Made by a program: the position numbers and the translations under genes
In this document: positions 23,427 through 31,625 of the stretch, piece by piece
Position numbering within the stretch: the first letter of the stretch is position 1
How the letters are laid out: each line of letters opens with the position of its first letter
From: an uncultured Prevotellaceae bacterium
GTDB taxonomy: Bacteria; Bacteroidota; Bacteroidia; Bacteroidales; Bacteroidaceae
Assembly: GCA_900316475.1 (NCBI GenBank)
Contig: ONDA01000030.1
Coordinates: 1 to 40,531, forward strand
Direction: 5' to 3'
DNA: 40,531 nucleotides
Notes under the pieces: generated by a model
Seen by the model: only the letters and a program-made list of their open reading frames with translations
Told to the model about the DNA's origin: nothing
Databases searched by the model: none

Positions 23427-25039
23427 GCATTGTCCTCAGCATCCTTTTAAGTATATTTACCCCGCCAGTGGATTATGACATTTCGCTGGCGGGGAACTTT
23501 GGCGAACCGCGCCCTAACCATTTTCATGGTGGTCTGGACGTCCGTACCGAGGGCGTCGAAGGCAAGCATATCTACGCCATTGCCGACGGCTACGTCTCGC
23601 GTATCACGGTGGGGAAGAATGGCTTCGGCAATGCCATATACATCACCCATCCAACGGGGCAGACGTCGGTCTACTGTCACCTGAAGTCGTTCTCGCCGCG
23701 CATCAAGGCCGCCCTGCGCCGTTATCAGTACAAGCATCGGACCTGCGACGCTGACGCCCGTCTGACGCCGCTCGACGTGCCTGTCAGTGCCGGACAGTTT
23801 ATTGCCCTCAGCGGCAATACAGGCCACTCTACGGCTCCCCACCTGCACCTTGAAGTCCACGACACGCAGACGGATAACATGCTCGACCCCTACCAGTTCC
23901 TGAATGAATTTATCGAGGACACCGTCCCGCCGCAGATTCATGCCATCATGGCCATTCCGCAACGCGACGGCTCGTTCAACAACACCCATCACCCGTCGTC
24001 TGTCACCCTTCACCCTTCACCCTTCACCGCCTGGGGCAGGGTAGGCTTTGCCGTCTGGGCCGACGACTATATGCAGGGTGCCTATAACCATTACGGCATT
24101 CACGAGACGCTGCTTTACGTTGACGGGCAGATGGTGTTCCATAGCGTCGTCGACAACATCCCGATGAGCATGAACCGTATGGTCAATGCCTGGGGCTGCT
24201 ATGACCACTGGCTGCACCACAAGACGTGGTACATGAAGTCGTATATTGAACCCGGTGTGCGTCTGCCGTTCCTGCAGGCCGACGACCATCGCGGCATCAT
24301 CACCTTCAGCGAAGCGCGCGACTACCGCCTTGAGTACGTCCTGCGCGACTTCAAGGGCAACGAGACCCGCCACGGCTTTACCGTTCACGCACAACCCCTC
24401 CCACTCACCCCTCCTTCGGATGAGTCGGGGGAGGCTCTTCTCCGCTGGAACCGCACCAACAGCTACTCGCGTCCCGGCATCCAGCTTGTCGTACCATACG
24501 GCTATGTCGCCACCGACACCCCCTTTGCGCCCGTCGTCAAGCGCCAGCCCGATGCGCTGTCAGACGCTTATCAGTTTGCCCAGCAGTCGCTTCCCCTGAT
24601 GGCCGATGCCCCGTTGAGCATTTACGTCCGCACCCCTCACAACGCCACTTTCGACACCTCGAAGCTCTATATCGTCAACGAGGCCGGCCGCTATATGGGC
24701 GGCGATTTCAACAACGGCTGGGTGACTGGCTATGTGCGTGAACTGGCTGGCCGCTATGAGATAGCCTACGACGACCAACCGCCTGCCGTCACACCGCTGT
24801 CGCTGACGGGCGACCGCCTGCGCCTCAGCGTCACCGACGACAAGAGCGGTATTGCCTCGTGGACGGCCTCTGTCGACGGTCGCTTCATCGTCTTCGATGC
24901 TATCGAGAAATCGACGACCTACGCCTGCGAACTGCGCGAAAGCTGGCTGCACAAGACGGGGAAGACGCACCGCCTGCGTTTCGAGGTGGCCGACAACCGT
25001 CAGAACACACAAATCTACGAAACAACATTTACCTATTAA
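23420..25039 (+). CDS. M23 family metallopeptidase (LytM-like)
   Basis: The protein has 539 aa. A short hydrophobic N-terminus (residues 1-14) acts as a signal or anchor. The LytM-type zinc peptidase domain (about 18-150) has H36 and D40 in NHFHGGLD and H141/H143 in STAPHLHLEVHD, the full ligand set, so it is likely active on peptidoglycan cross-links in the periplasm. An insertion (about 95-120, LRRYQYKHRTCD) widens the active-site rim. The C-terminal 380 residues contain beta-rich repeats. Two repeat-derived inserts lie in this part: a heptamer tract (23983-24024) and a possible degenerate GC-rich palindrome (24391-24437). It overlaps nadC by 7 nt. Confidence 0.86.
   Translation: MLSIVLSILLSIFTPPVDYDISLAGNFGEPRPNHFHGGLDVRTEGVEGKHIYAIADGYVSRITVGKNGFGNAIYITHPTGQTSVYCHLKSFSPRIKAALRRYQYKHRTCDADARLTPLDVPVSAGQFIALSGNTGHSTAPHLHLEVHDTQTDNMLDPYQFLNEFIEDTVPPQIHAIMAIPQRDGSFNNTHHPSSVTLHPSPFTAWGRVGFAVWADDYMQGAYNHYGIHETLLYVDGQMVFHSVVDNIPMSMNRMVNAWGCYDHWLHHKTWYMKSYIEPGVRLPFLQADDHRGIITFSEARDYRLEYVLRDFKGNETRHGFTVHAQPLPLTPPSDESGEALLRWNRTNSYSRPGIQLVVPYGYVATDTPFAPVVKRQPDALSDAYQFAQQSLPLMADAPLSIYVRTPHNATFDTSKLYIVNEAGRYMGGDFNNGWVTGYVRELAGRYEIAYDDQPPAVTPLSLTGDRLRLSVTDDKSGIASWTASVDGRFIVFDAIEKSTTYACELRESWLHKTGKTHRLRFEVADNRQNTQIYETTFTY
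23983..24024 (+). repeat. Heptanucleotide tract inside the M23 peptidase gene
   Basis: Six 7-mers resembling CACCCTT (CACCCAT, CACCCGT, CGTCTGT, then three exact CACCCTT) cover 42 bp and keep the frame. They encode a His/Ser/Pro-rich stretch (THHPSSVTLHPSPF) after the catalytic domain. Confidence 0.7.
24391..24437. repeat. Possible degenerate GC-rich palindrome inside the M23 gene
   Basis: ACAACCCCTCCCACTCACCC followed by CTCCTTCGGATGAGTCGGGG and GAGG looks like a decayed relative of the element in the MFS and GH43 genes: it shares AACCCCTCCC and has opposing CCTCC/GGAGG blocks. It encodes QPLPLTPPSDESGEA. The similarity is partial and only seen by eye. Confidence 0.35.
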
Positions 25040-25040
25040 T

Positions 25041-26720
25041 ATGAAACGACAAATACTATTATCACTGGCTTTTGTGGCTGCCGTAGGCTCTATGGCATGC
25101 ACCAACTTCATCGTGGGCAAGAAGGCTTCGGCTGACGGCTCCGTCATCTGTAGTTATAACGCCGACTCCTACGGCGCTTTCATGCATCTGTATCACTATC
25201 CGGCAGCCAAGCACCAGCCGGGGGAGATGCGCAAAATCTATGAGTGGGACACCAACAAGTATCTGGGCGAGATACCCGAGGCTGCCGAGACCTACAACGT
25301 CATCGGCAACATCAACGAGTGGCAGGTGACCATCGGCGAGACAACCTTTGGCGGTCGCGAGGAAATGGTCGACACTACGGGTATCATCGACTACGGCTCA
25401 CTCATCTACATCGCCCTGCAGCGTTCGAAGACGGCTCGCGAGGCCATCAGCGTCATGACGACGCTCGTCGAGAAGTACGGCTACTGCTCAGAGGGCGAGA
25501 CCTTCACCATCTGCGACCCTAACGAGGCTTGGATTATGGAGATGATGGGCTGCGCTGCCGACCGCAAGGTGTCGCCCGAGCGTACCGTCTGGGTCGCTTT
25601 GCGCGTGCCCGACGATATGATTTGCGGCCACGCCAACCAGAGCCGCATCACCACCTTCATGCCGGCCAAGAAACAGAAAAAGGGACAGGAAACCGTGCTG
25701 TGGTCGAAGAACGTCGTCAGCTATGCCAAGAAGATGGGTTGGTACTCGGGTAAGGACCGTGACTTCAGCTACAATGCAGCCTACGCCAAGCCCGACTTCT
25801 CCGGTCGCCGCATCTGCGATGCCCGCGTCTGGCAGTTCTTCCGCCGCTATGCCGACGGTATGGACAGGTACATCCCCTGGGCTGAGGGGCGCGATGCCAA
25901 CGCTGAAGTGATGCCCCTCTGGGTGAAGCCCAACTGTCTGCTGACCGTCCAGGACGTGCAGGCTGCTATGCGCGACCACTTCGAGGGCACGCCTTTCGAC
26001 GTCTCCAGCCAGTCTAAGGACAAGAGCGATATCGGCGGCGGCATCTGGCAGATGCCTTACCGTGTGACGCCCCTCTTCTTCGAGGTCGACGGCAAGAAGT
26101 GCTTCAACGAGCGTCCTACCTCGACGCAGCAGACCGCCTGGACCTTCGTCTCGCAGATGCGCTCATGGCTGCCCCGCGAGATTGGCGGCTGCTTCTGGTT
26201 CGGCAACGACGACCCGAATATGGTTCCCTATACCCCCGTCTATTGCTGCACCACCCGTCAGCCGCTCTGTTACAGCGGTCGCGGCGCCGACGACGTGACC
26301 TTCTCGATGGACAACGCTTTCTGGGTTGAGAACTGGGTGTCAAACATGGTCTATCCCCGCTACAGCGCCCTCTTCCCCGACCTCATGCAGGTGCGCGACT
26401 CGCTGGAACATTCCTATTTCGCTGCACAGGCCGACATCGAGAAGCGTGCACAGGCTCTCGAAGGCGATGCTCGCCAGAAAGTCCTCAACGACTACACCTG
26501 CCGCAAGGCCGACGAGATGATTGCCCGCTGGCGCCAGCTGGCTTTCTTCCTCATCGTCCGCCACAACGATATGGCCGTCCGTCCTGTCGACAAGGCGGGC
26601 AACTTCAAGCGAGGCAAGTATGGTTTGGGCGAAAGGGTCGAGCGGCCGGGCTACCCCGAAGCCTATCGGCGGGAACTCATCAACCGTACGGGTGACAAGC
26701 TCATCAAACCGGCAGAGTAA
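25041..26720 (+). CDS. Secreted C69-family dipeptidase
   Basis: The protein has 559 aa and belongs to the Ntn-hydrolase peptidase family C69 (PepD type), which cleaves dipeptides after self-processing to expose an N-terminal Cys. C20 in GSMACTNFIVGKKASADGS is the expected nucleophile; the preceding residues act as signal and propeptide, as is usual in Bacteroidetes homologues. Further family segments are SYNADSYG, NEWQVTIGETTFGGRE and EGETFTICDPNEAWIMEMMG. ATG 25041 lies 1 nt after the M23 stop and gives the correct signal peptide. It is the last gene of the cstA operon. Its stop codon directly abuts the stop codon of the convergent esterase gene, with no intergenic base and no terminator between. 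Confidence 0.9.
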   Translation: MKRQILLSLAFVAAVGSMACTNFIVGKKASADGSVICSYNADSYGAFMHLYHYPAAKHQPGEMRKIYEWDTNKYLGEIPEAAETYNVIGNINEWQVTIGETTFGGREEMVDTTGIIDYGSLIYIALQRSKTAREAISVMTTLVEKYGYCSEGETFTICDPNEAWIMEMMGCAADRKVSPERTVWVALRVPDDMICGHANQSRITTFMPAKKQKKGQETVLWSKNVVSYAKKMGWYSGKDRDFSYNAAYAKPDFSGRRICDARVWQFFRRYADGMDRYIPWAEGRDANAEVMPLWVKPNCLLTVQDVQAAMRDHFEGTPFDVSSQSKDKSDIGGGIWQMPYRVTPLFFEVDGKKCFNERPTSTQQTAWTFVSQMRSWLPREIGGCFWFGNDDPNMVPYTPVYCCTTRQPLCYSGRGADDVTFSMDNAFWVENWVSNMVYPRYSALFPDLMQVRDSLEHSYFAAQADIEKRAQALEGDARQKVLNDYTCRKADEMIARWRQLAFFLIVRHNDMAVRPVDKAGNFKRGKYGLGERVERPGYPEAYRRELINRTGDKLIKPAE

Positions 26721-28001
26721 TCACATCCGTTTGAGGAAGTCGACCAGGTATTTGCGCCAGTTCTCCCACGAATGGTCGCCGTCGGTTTCCACGTAGGTAT
26801 AACGATAGCCGTGACTGTCAAGTAGGGCGCGATATTTCCTGTTCACCTTATACAGGAAGTCATCGCGCCCTATTGCCATGTAATACAGGCGTGGGGCGTG
26901 CTCGAACTGCCGTTGCAGTTTCTCCTCCATGTGGCTGTAGATGTCGATGTCGGTAATCCTGTCCGAGAGCGAGGCCGGCCGTGCTATCTTGTCGCAGACA
27001 ATCGCCAGCACGTTGCGTAACCGCTGCATATTATGGTTCACACGCTCCATCTTGATGATGTTGTTCTCGTTGAGCATGTTGGTGGTTTGTGCCGAGAAGA
27101 GTCCCACGCAGTCGAACAGGTCGGGATTGTTGAGCGCAATGAAGAGCGTATGCAGGCCGCCCATCGACAGTCCAGCAATGGCGCGGTGCTGTTTGTCGGC
27201 TTTCACGCGGTAGTGCTTCTCGGTGTAGCGCACGATTTCGCGTACGAACAGCTTCTCATATTTGCCTAACCACGAGCTGATGTTGTTGCCCGTCGGCTTC
27301 TTGTCCATATACGGACTCTCGCCGGGTGCAGCGTCCAGTTCTACATTCCCGTTGGGCATCACCACAATCATTGGCTTGATGCTGCCCTGAGCCGTCATGT
27401 TGTCAAGTATCTGGCAAGCCCGTCCGTAGTCCGCCCATGATGTCTCGTCGCCGCCCGAGCCGTGCAGCAGGTAGAGCACGGGGTAGGTCTCTGCCGCCGC
27501 TGTGTCGTAGCCGGGAGGCGTGTAGACAAACATCCGCCGCTGCGACATACCGTTGAGCGTCGACGGATACCACACCTTGTCAATCCTGCCGTGTGGCACG
27601 TCCTTGTCTACATAGTAGTCGGCAACGTCGCCTTCGACGAAGAAGTAGTTCTTCATGACGTCTATGTCGCGCGTCACGCGGCTGTTCTCAGGGTCGAGCA
27701 TCTGCTTGCCGTTTTTCAGGTAGTAATAGGTGTACATCTCCGACGCGAGCGAGTCGGTATGGTAGGTAAATGTGTCGCCCTGCCGCTCCATCTTGTACTT
27801 CTTGTTAGCCAGCACCAGCACCATCTTCTTTGCCCCGGGAGCCTTCAGCGTGAACGTTGCCGAGTGGTTGGCGTTCACCACGGGCTGCTGTGCTTGTGCA
27901 GCACAGGGACAGAGCATCGCCACGGCTACCAGCAGCTTAGAAACGTAGCCCCACGCGGAACGAAACGCCCTCCAGTCGGTCTTTGCCTGTTTCATCTTCA
28001 T
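26721..28001 (-). CDS. Exported alpha/beta-hydrolase esterase (CE1/feruloyl esterase-like)
   Basis: The protein has 426 aa. After a basic, unusually long n-region, residues 20-38 form a signal peptide ending AAQAQ. Residues about 42-130 are an E-set/CBM48-like module (SATFTLKAPGAKKMVLVLAN), followed by the esterase D/CE1-type domain with YPVLYLLHGSGGDETSW, nucleophile S279 in GLSMGG, and H410 in DGDHSWENW. Such enzymes remove acetyl or feruloyl groups from xylan or act as enterochelin-like esterases; the first fits the GH43 and uronate genes nearby. The first 65 nt overlap the end of the upstream gene, and no shorter start keeps the signal peptide. The stop abuts the C69 stop. Confidence 0.82.
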   Translation of the reverse strand: MKMKQAKTDWRAFRSAWGYVSKLLVAVAMLCPCAAQAQQPVVNANHSATFTLKAPGAKKMVLVLANKKYKMERQGDTFTYHTDSLASEMYTYYYLKNGKQMLDPENSRVTRDIDVMKNYFFVEGDVADYYVDKDVPHGRIDKVWYPSTLNGMSQRRMFVYTPPGYDTAAAETYPVLYLLHGSGGDETSWADYGRACQILDNMTAQGSIKPMIVVMPNGNVELDAAPGESPYMDKKPTGNNISSWLGKYEKLFVREIVRYTEKHYRVKADKQHRAIAGLSMGGLHTLFIALNNPDLFDCVGLFSAQTTNMLNENNIIKMERVNHNMQRLRNVLAIVCDKIARPASLSDRITDIDIYSHMEEKLQRQFEHAPRLYYMAIGRDDFLYKVNRKYRALLDSHGYRYTYVETDGDHSWENWRKYLVDFLKRM

Positions 28002-28680
28002 GTCCCTTCAGTTGTTGAAACGAATAGCCCAGCTTCAGGTAGCCCGCCGTCCTGGGCGATATGCCGAAGCTAACGCCCGCAGAGGGGTTGAGGTAGCCCC
28101 CCTTGAACCCCTTGACGGAGTAGCCCGCGCGACCCTCGACGAATGGCGCTATCCGCGTCTTGAGCAGGTAAAACTTCACGTCGGCAAACAGCGGTATCGT
28201 GCTCTCTGTGTACGACATCTTCAGATTGCCGTCCTCATACTCTACATGCAGGATGCCGAAACCGAGTCCCATGTAAAGTAGCGGCGAGGACTGATAGCCG
28301 TGCGACGTGAACAGTGCCGATGTCACGATGCGTGAGTCCGCCGAGTTGACGTCGCTGCCGTATTCTATCGACCCCGCATAGCCTCTCGGCCGCCACCGGC
28401 GGTGAGCCAGCAGGTTGTCTTCCTGTGTGTTTACCACGTAGATGCGCGTGCGCTCCTTGGCTATGCGCTCAATGTCGCTGAAAGCACATACCAGTATGCC
28501 TCCGTCGATGGTCTCCATGCGCAGGCTGTCTGCCGGATAAAGCTCCTTGTAAAACCCCTTGATGACGCTGCCGTTCTTCAGAAACACCACGTCGCGGTAT
28601 TCTTGTGCCCGGATTATCGACGGCAGGCATGTCAGCAACAATGCCGTCAACCATAGCTTACCCATAACTGTATCTTTCAT
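27937..28680 (-). CDS. Exported outer-membrane-type protein of unknown function
   Basis: The protein has 247 aa from ATG 28680. An earlier in-frame ATG at 28698 lies inside the -7 box and is not used. Residues about 1-26 are a signal peptide ending IIRAQ. Residues about 27-80 form a small beta domain (RDVVFLKNGSVIKGFYKELYP), similar in pattern to short N-terminal domains before Bacteroidetes barrels. From about residue 95 alternating strands (YAGSIEYGSDVNSADSRI, LLYMGLGFGILHVEYED, PFVEGRAGYSVKGFKGGYL) end at GVSFRVGLRF, with the terminal Phe typical of outer-membrane barrels. Its 3' end overlaps the esterase gene by 65 nt. Confidence 0.72.
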   Translation of the reverse strand: MKDTVMGKLWLTALLLTCLPSIIRAQEYRDVVFLKNGSVIKGFYKELYPADSLRMETIDGGILVCAFSDIERIAKERTRIYVVNTQEDNLLAHRRWRPRGYAGSIEYGSDVNSADSRIVTSALFTSHGYQSSPLLYMGLGFGILHVEYEDGNLKMSYTESTIPLFADVKFYLLKTRIAPFVEGRAGYSVKGFKGGYLNPSAGVSFGISPRTAGYLKLGYSFQQLKGHEDETGKDRLEGVSFRVGLRF

Positions 28681-28695
28681 TTTTGTTTGACGGTG

Positions 28696-28703
28696 CAAAG
28701 ATA
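28696..28703 (-). promoter_or_regulatory. -7 box upstream of the OMP-type gene
   Basis: On the minus strand this reads TATCTTTG, an exact TAnnTTTG. It gives a leader of about 12 nt before ATG 28680 and argues against the upstream ATG at 28698. No TTG is found at the standard distance. Confidence 0.5.
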
Positions 28704-28794
28704 CATAATATCTCCAACATTCCCGCCAAGGCCAGCGTTTTTTTCATATAGCAGAGGAACTACCTTTCAGGTCTTGCCTTGCTTTAAGTAATGC

Positions 28795-28914
28795 GGCCGT
28801 GACGTTTTCACGAGAGGCCGTGACGTTTTCACGAGCGGCCGTGACGTTTTTCTGTAAGGCCGTGAAATTTTTCTGTAAGGCCGTGAAATTTTTCTGTAAG
28901 GCCGTGACGTTTTA
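28795..28914. repeat. Six-copy 21-bp tandem repeat in intergenic DNA
   Basis: Units starting GGCCGTG at 28795, 28816, 28837, 28858, 28879 and 28900 are exactly 21 bp apart. Two variants alternate in blocks: GGCCGTGACGTTTTCACGAG-type (units 1-2, containing a CGTGA/TCACG hairpin) and GGCCGTGAAATTTTTCTGTA-type (units 4-5); units 3 and 6 are mixed. The 21-bp period is three heptamers. A small open frame through it only reflects the repeat and is not taken as a gene. Confidence 0.85.
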
Positions 28915-28970
28915 CCTCTCACTTCTCACTTCACACCTCTCACCTCTCACTTCTAACCTCTCACTTCTCC
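28915..28970. repeat. Eight-copy heptanucleotide repeat (CCTCTCA/CTTCTCA)
   Basis: CCTCTCA, CTTCTCA, CTTCACA, CCTCTCA, CCTCTCA, CTTCTAA, CCTCTCA and CTTCTCC follow one another without gap. It continues directly from the 21-bp array and matches the tract in the MFS gene and, less closely, one in mutS2. Confidence 0.85.
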
Positions 28971-28974
28971 CTAT

Positions 28975-29113
28975 ATGGATAGCTTAACCGGAAAAGATCT
29001 CGCCCATGTCGCCCATGTCGCACCTGGCTCCAATTTTGCTGGCTTGTGGGGGCAGGAAGCTTAGGGGCGAGATGTGCGGGATGGGTGGGATGTTTTCCGC
29101 TTTCACTATCCAT
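28975..29113. repeat. 139-bp inverted-repeat element (MITE-like)
   Basis: The ends ATGGATAG (28975-28982) and CTATCCAT (29106-29113) are perfect inverted repeats. After a 6-nt mismatch the arms match again (CGGAAAA near the left end; TTTTCCG near the right), and further in CTCGCCC and GGGCGAG pair. Inside is a small direct repeat of CGCCCATGT. No open frame of note. No target-site duplication was recognised. Confidence 0.5.
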
Positions 29114-29142
29114 CGCGCGCGTACGTGAGATAATCAGAAGGC

Positions 29143-29170
29143 TCACCCGTGAGATATCACCCGTGAGATA
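29143..29170. repeat. Two-copy 14-bp direct repeat
   Basis: TCACCCGTGAGATA occurs twice in direct succession; each copy contains the short palindrome TCAC-CC-GTGA. With the three preceding repeats it accounts for most of the gene-free stretch 28704-29308; the remaining sequence to 29250 shows nothing recognisable. Confidence 0.7.
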
Positions 29171-29253
29171 TCAATGCCATTGAGCCATCCACGGACTTTT
29201 TCCCATGCGCCTTTTCTTTTCCATATTTGTAGTTTTTGGCGTTTAATTATGTT

Positions 29254-29297
29254 GAAAAAAAGCGGTTCCCCCTGTCTTCAAGAACAAGGGAAACCGC
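29254..29297 (-). terminator. Intrinsic terminator of proS
   Basis: On the minus strand GCGGTTTCCCTTGT (29297-29284) pairs with ACAGGGGGAACCGC (29275-29262) with few mismatches, followed by a run of eight T (29261-29254). It lies 12 nt after the proS stop. Confidence 0.85.
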
Positions 29298-29308
29298 ACG
29301 ATGTCTGT

Positions 29309-30790
29309 TTAGTAGCTGCGGGCAATGATGACGCGGGCTTTCGAGGGCTTGCCGCTCACCATATCGATGCCGGGAGTCTGCTCTACACCGAAGGGCACGC
29401 AGCGGATGGTGGCCTGCGTCTCTTCCTTGATCTGAGCCTCGGTCTCGGCGGTGCCGTCCCAGTGGCAGAGGAAGAAGCCGCCGTCTTTAACCCTCTCCTT
29501 GAACTCCTCGTAGTTGTCGCACTCGTAGATGCGGCTGTCGCGGTAGGCCTTAGCCTTCTCGAAGATGTTCTTCTGGATGGCGTCCAGGAGCTGCTCAACA
29601 TAGTCGGCGATACCCTCCAACGGGCGTGTCTCTTTCTCCAGCGTATCGCGGCGCATCACCTCGATGGTGCCGTTCTCCAGGTCGCGGGCACCGAGTACCA
29701 GACGCACGGGCACGCCCTTCAGTTCGTAGTCGGCAAACTTGAAGCCGGGGCGCTTGTTGTCGGCATCGTCGAACTTCACGGTGATGCCCTTCTGGCGCAG
29801 GGCGTCGATGATGGGCGTCACTTCCTTGTTAACCAGCTCCATCTGTTCGGGCTTCGTGGCGATGGGGATGATGACCACCTGGATGGGCGCCAGCTTCGGC
29901 GGCAGCACCAGGCCGTTGTCGTCGGAGTGCGTCATGATGAGCGCACCGATGAGTCGCGTAGACACGCCCCACGACGTAGCCCACACATACTCGGGCTTGT
30001 TCTCCTTATTGAGATAGGTGACGTCGAAAGCCTTGGCGAAGTTCTGGCCCAGGAAGTGGCTGGTGCCGCTCTGAAGGGCCTTGCCGTCCTGCATCATCGC
30101 CTCGATGGTGTAGGTGTCGAGAGCACCGGCGAAACGCTCCGTCTCGCTCTTCACGCCCTGAATGACGGGAACGGCCATCCACTCTTCAGCAAACTGGGCA
30201 TACACCTTCAGCATCTTCTGAGCCTCCTGCTCAGCCTCCTCGCGGGTGGCGTGAGCCGTGTGACCCTCCTGCCACAGAAATTCCGACGTGCGCAGGAACG
30301 GACGTGTGCGCATCTCCCAGCGCATCACGTTACACCACTGGTTGCACATCAGGGGCAGGTCGCGCCACGAGTGAATCCAGTTCTTATACGTGTTCCAGAT
30401 GATGGTCTCACTCGTCGGGCGGATGATCAGCTCCTCTTCAAGCTTGGCTGCGGGGTCTACCACAACGCCGCTCTTGTCCTCGGTAGCCTTCAGACGGTAG
30501 TGTGTCACCACGGCGCACTCCTTGGCGAAGCCCTCCACGTGCTCAGCCTCGCGCGAGAGGAACGATTTCGGAATCAGCAGGGGGAAGTAAGCGTTCTGGG
30601 CGCCCGTCTCCTTGAACATCTTGTCTAACTGCTGCTGCATCTTCTCCCAGATGGCGTAGCCATAGGGCTTGATGACCATACATCCGCGAACGGCCGACTG
30701 TTCGGCCATGTCTGCCTTGACGACCAAGTCGTTGTACCACTGGCTGTAATTGTCAGCTCGCTTGGTCAGTTCTTTCAGTTCTTTTGCCAT
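29309..30790 (-). CDS. proS: Prolyl-tRNA synthetase (short, archaeal/eukaryote-like type)
   Basis: The 493-aa class II aminoacyl-tRNA synthetase charges tRNA-Pro. Class II motifs are visible: motif 1 area around [20 protein letters not shown], motif 2 in ELIIRPTSE and [20 protein letters not shown], and motif 3 in [20 protein letters not shown]. There is no editing INS domain between motifs 2 and 3. The anticodon-binding domain follows, and the protein ends in a C-terminal zinc-like module (ending ARVIIARSY). This is the proS type usual in Bacteroidetes. ATG 30790 ([20 protein letters not shown]) is preferred to a TTG three codons upstream. It is a single-gene unit with its own terminator. 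Confidence 0.95.
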   Translation of the reverse strand: MAKELKELTKRADNYSQWYNDLVVKADMAEQSAVRGCMVIKPYGYAIWEKMQQQLDKMFKETGAQNAYFPLLIPKSFLSREAEHVEGFAKECAVVTHYRLKATEDKSGVVVDPAAKLEEELIIRPTSETIIWNTYKNWIHSWRDLPLMCNQWCNVMRWEMRTRPFLRTSEFLWQEGHTAHATREEAEQEAQKMLKVYAQFAEEWMAVPVIQGVKSETERFAGALDTYTIEAMMQDGKALQSGTSHFLGQNFAKAFDVTYLNKENKPEYVWATSWGVSTRLIGALIMTHSDDNGLVLPPKLAPIQVVIIPIATKPEQMELVNKEVTPIIDALRQKGITVKFDDADNKRPGFKFADYELKGVPVRLVLGARDLENGTIEVMRRDTLEKETRPLEGIADYVEQLLDAIQKNIFEKAKAYRDSRIYECDNYEEFKERVKDGGFFLCHWDGTAETEAQIKEETQATIRCVPFGVEQTPGIDMVSGKPSKARVIIARSY

Positions 30791-30818
30791 ATATAACAAT
30801 ATTTATTATTCGAGAGTG

Positions 30819-30826
30819 CAAAATTA
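30819..30826 (-). promoter_or_regulatory. -7 box of proS
   Basis: On the minus strand this reads TAATTTTG, about 28 nt upstream of the ATG at 30790. No clear -33 TTG lies at the usual spacing. Confidence 0.5.
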
Positions 30827-30870
30827 CATAAAAAATATCAATTAGCCTGCACTTATTCTAAAAATATTAT

Positions 30871-30878
30871 TAACTTTG
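30871..30878 (+). promoter_or_regulatory. -7 box of the OmpA-mtgA operon
   Basis: TAACTTTG lies 45 nt before the ATG at 30924, back to back with the proS promoter. The -33 region has no obvious TTG. Confidence 0.55.
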
Positions 30879-30923
30879 CACCGCAAAACGGAAAATTTAG
30901 TTTAAACACAATAAAAAAGCATT

Positions 30924-31625
30924 ATGAAAAGTATGAAGACAATGGTCATCGCCCTCTGTGCAGGTATTGTGATGACGGGATGTAACAATTTGGCTAAGGG
31001 TACTGCTATCGGTGCTGCCGGTGGTGCTGCCTTAGGTGCTATCGTTGGTAAGATTGCCGGTAACACGGTCGTCGGCGCTGCTGTAGGTACAGCTGTCGGT
31101 GCCGGTACAGGTGCACTTATCGGTCGCCACATGGACAAGGTGAAAGCACAAGCTCAGGCCGTAGAGAACGCTCAGGTAGAGTCTTACACTGATGCTAACG
31201 GCCTGCAGGGTGTGAAGGTAACCTTCGATTCCGGAATCCTCTTCGGTACTGGCAGTTCTACACTTCAGGCTGCTGCAAAGAATTCGCTGACGCAGTTTGC
31301 CAATAATGTCCTGAAGGTGAACACAGACTGTGACGTTGCTGTGCAGGGTTATACCGACAATGCCGGTTGGAAAAATTCTACCGCTGAGCAGAGTGCCCAG
31401 AAGAATGTCAACCTGTCACAACAGCGTGCTCAGGCTGTGACGAGCTATCTGCTGTCTCTCGGCGTCAGCTCAAACCAAATCCGTTCGACCACTGGTTTTG
31501 GTGAGGCTAACCCCGTTGCTGACAACTCTACAGCTGCCGGTAAGGCTCAGAACCGCCGCGTTGAGGTAATTCTCTACGCTAGCCAGGCTATGATTCAGGC
31601 TGCTGAGGCAGGTACGCTCCAGTAA
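30924..31625 (+). CDS. OmpA-family outer-membrane lipoprotein with glycine zipper
   Basis: The protein has 233 aa. A lipoprotein signal peptide ends in the lipobox MTGC with acylated C20. Residues about 24-70 are a glycine-zipper segment (GAAGGAALGAIVGKIAGN and GAAVGTAVGAGTGALIG) that may insert into or span the membrane. Residues about 105-220 are an OmpA-C peptidoglycan-binding domain (VAVQGYTDNAG, QQRAQAVTSYLLSLGVSSNQ, GFGEANPVADNSTAAGKAQN, RRVEV). It tethers the outer membrane to peptidoglycan. Its stop overlaps the ATG of mtgA (TAATG at 31623-31627), linking it to a peptidoglycan synthesis enzyme. Confidence 0.9.
   Translation: MKSMKTMVIALCAGIVMTGCNNLAKGTAIGAAGGAALGAIVGKIAGNTVVGAAVGTAVGAGTGALIGRHMDKVKAQAQAVENAQVESYTDANGLQGVKVTFDSGILFGTGSSTLQAAAKNSLTQFANNVLKVNTDCDVAVQGYTDNAGWKNSTAEQSAQKNVNLSQQRAQAVTSYLLSLGVSSNQIRSTTGFGEANPVADNSTAAGKAQNRRVEVILYASQAMIQAAEAGTLQ

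Noticed and set aside
28795-28970. CRISPR array from the regularly spaced GGCCGTG units
   Set aside because: Units are directly tandem with 21-bp period and have no unique spacers; no cas gene lies nearby.
28799-28987. Small coding gene of 62 codons across the 21-bp array
   Set aside because: The peptide only mirrors the repeat (AVTFS/AVKFF units) and there is no promoter or ribosome-binding site; it is repeat DNA.
29174-30628. Long open frame of 484 codons antisense to proS
   Set aside because: The sense strand is an intact prolyl-tRNA synthetase with its own promoter and terminator; the antisense product is a compositional shadow.
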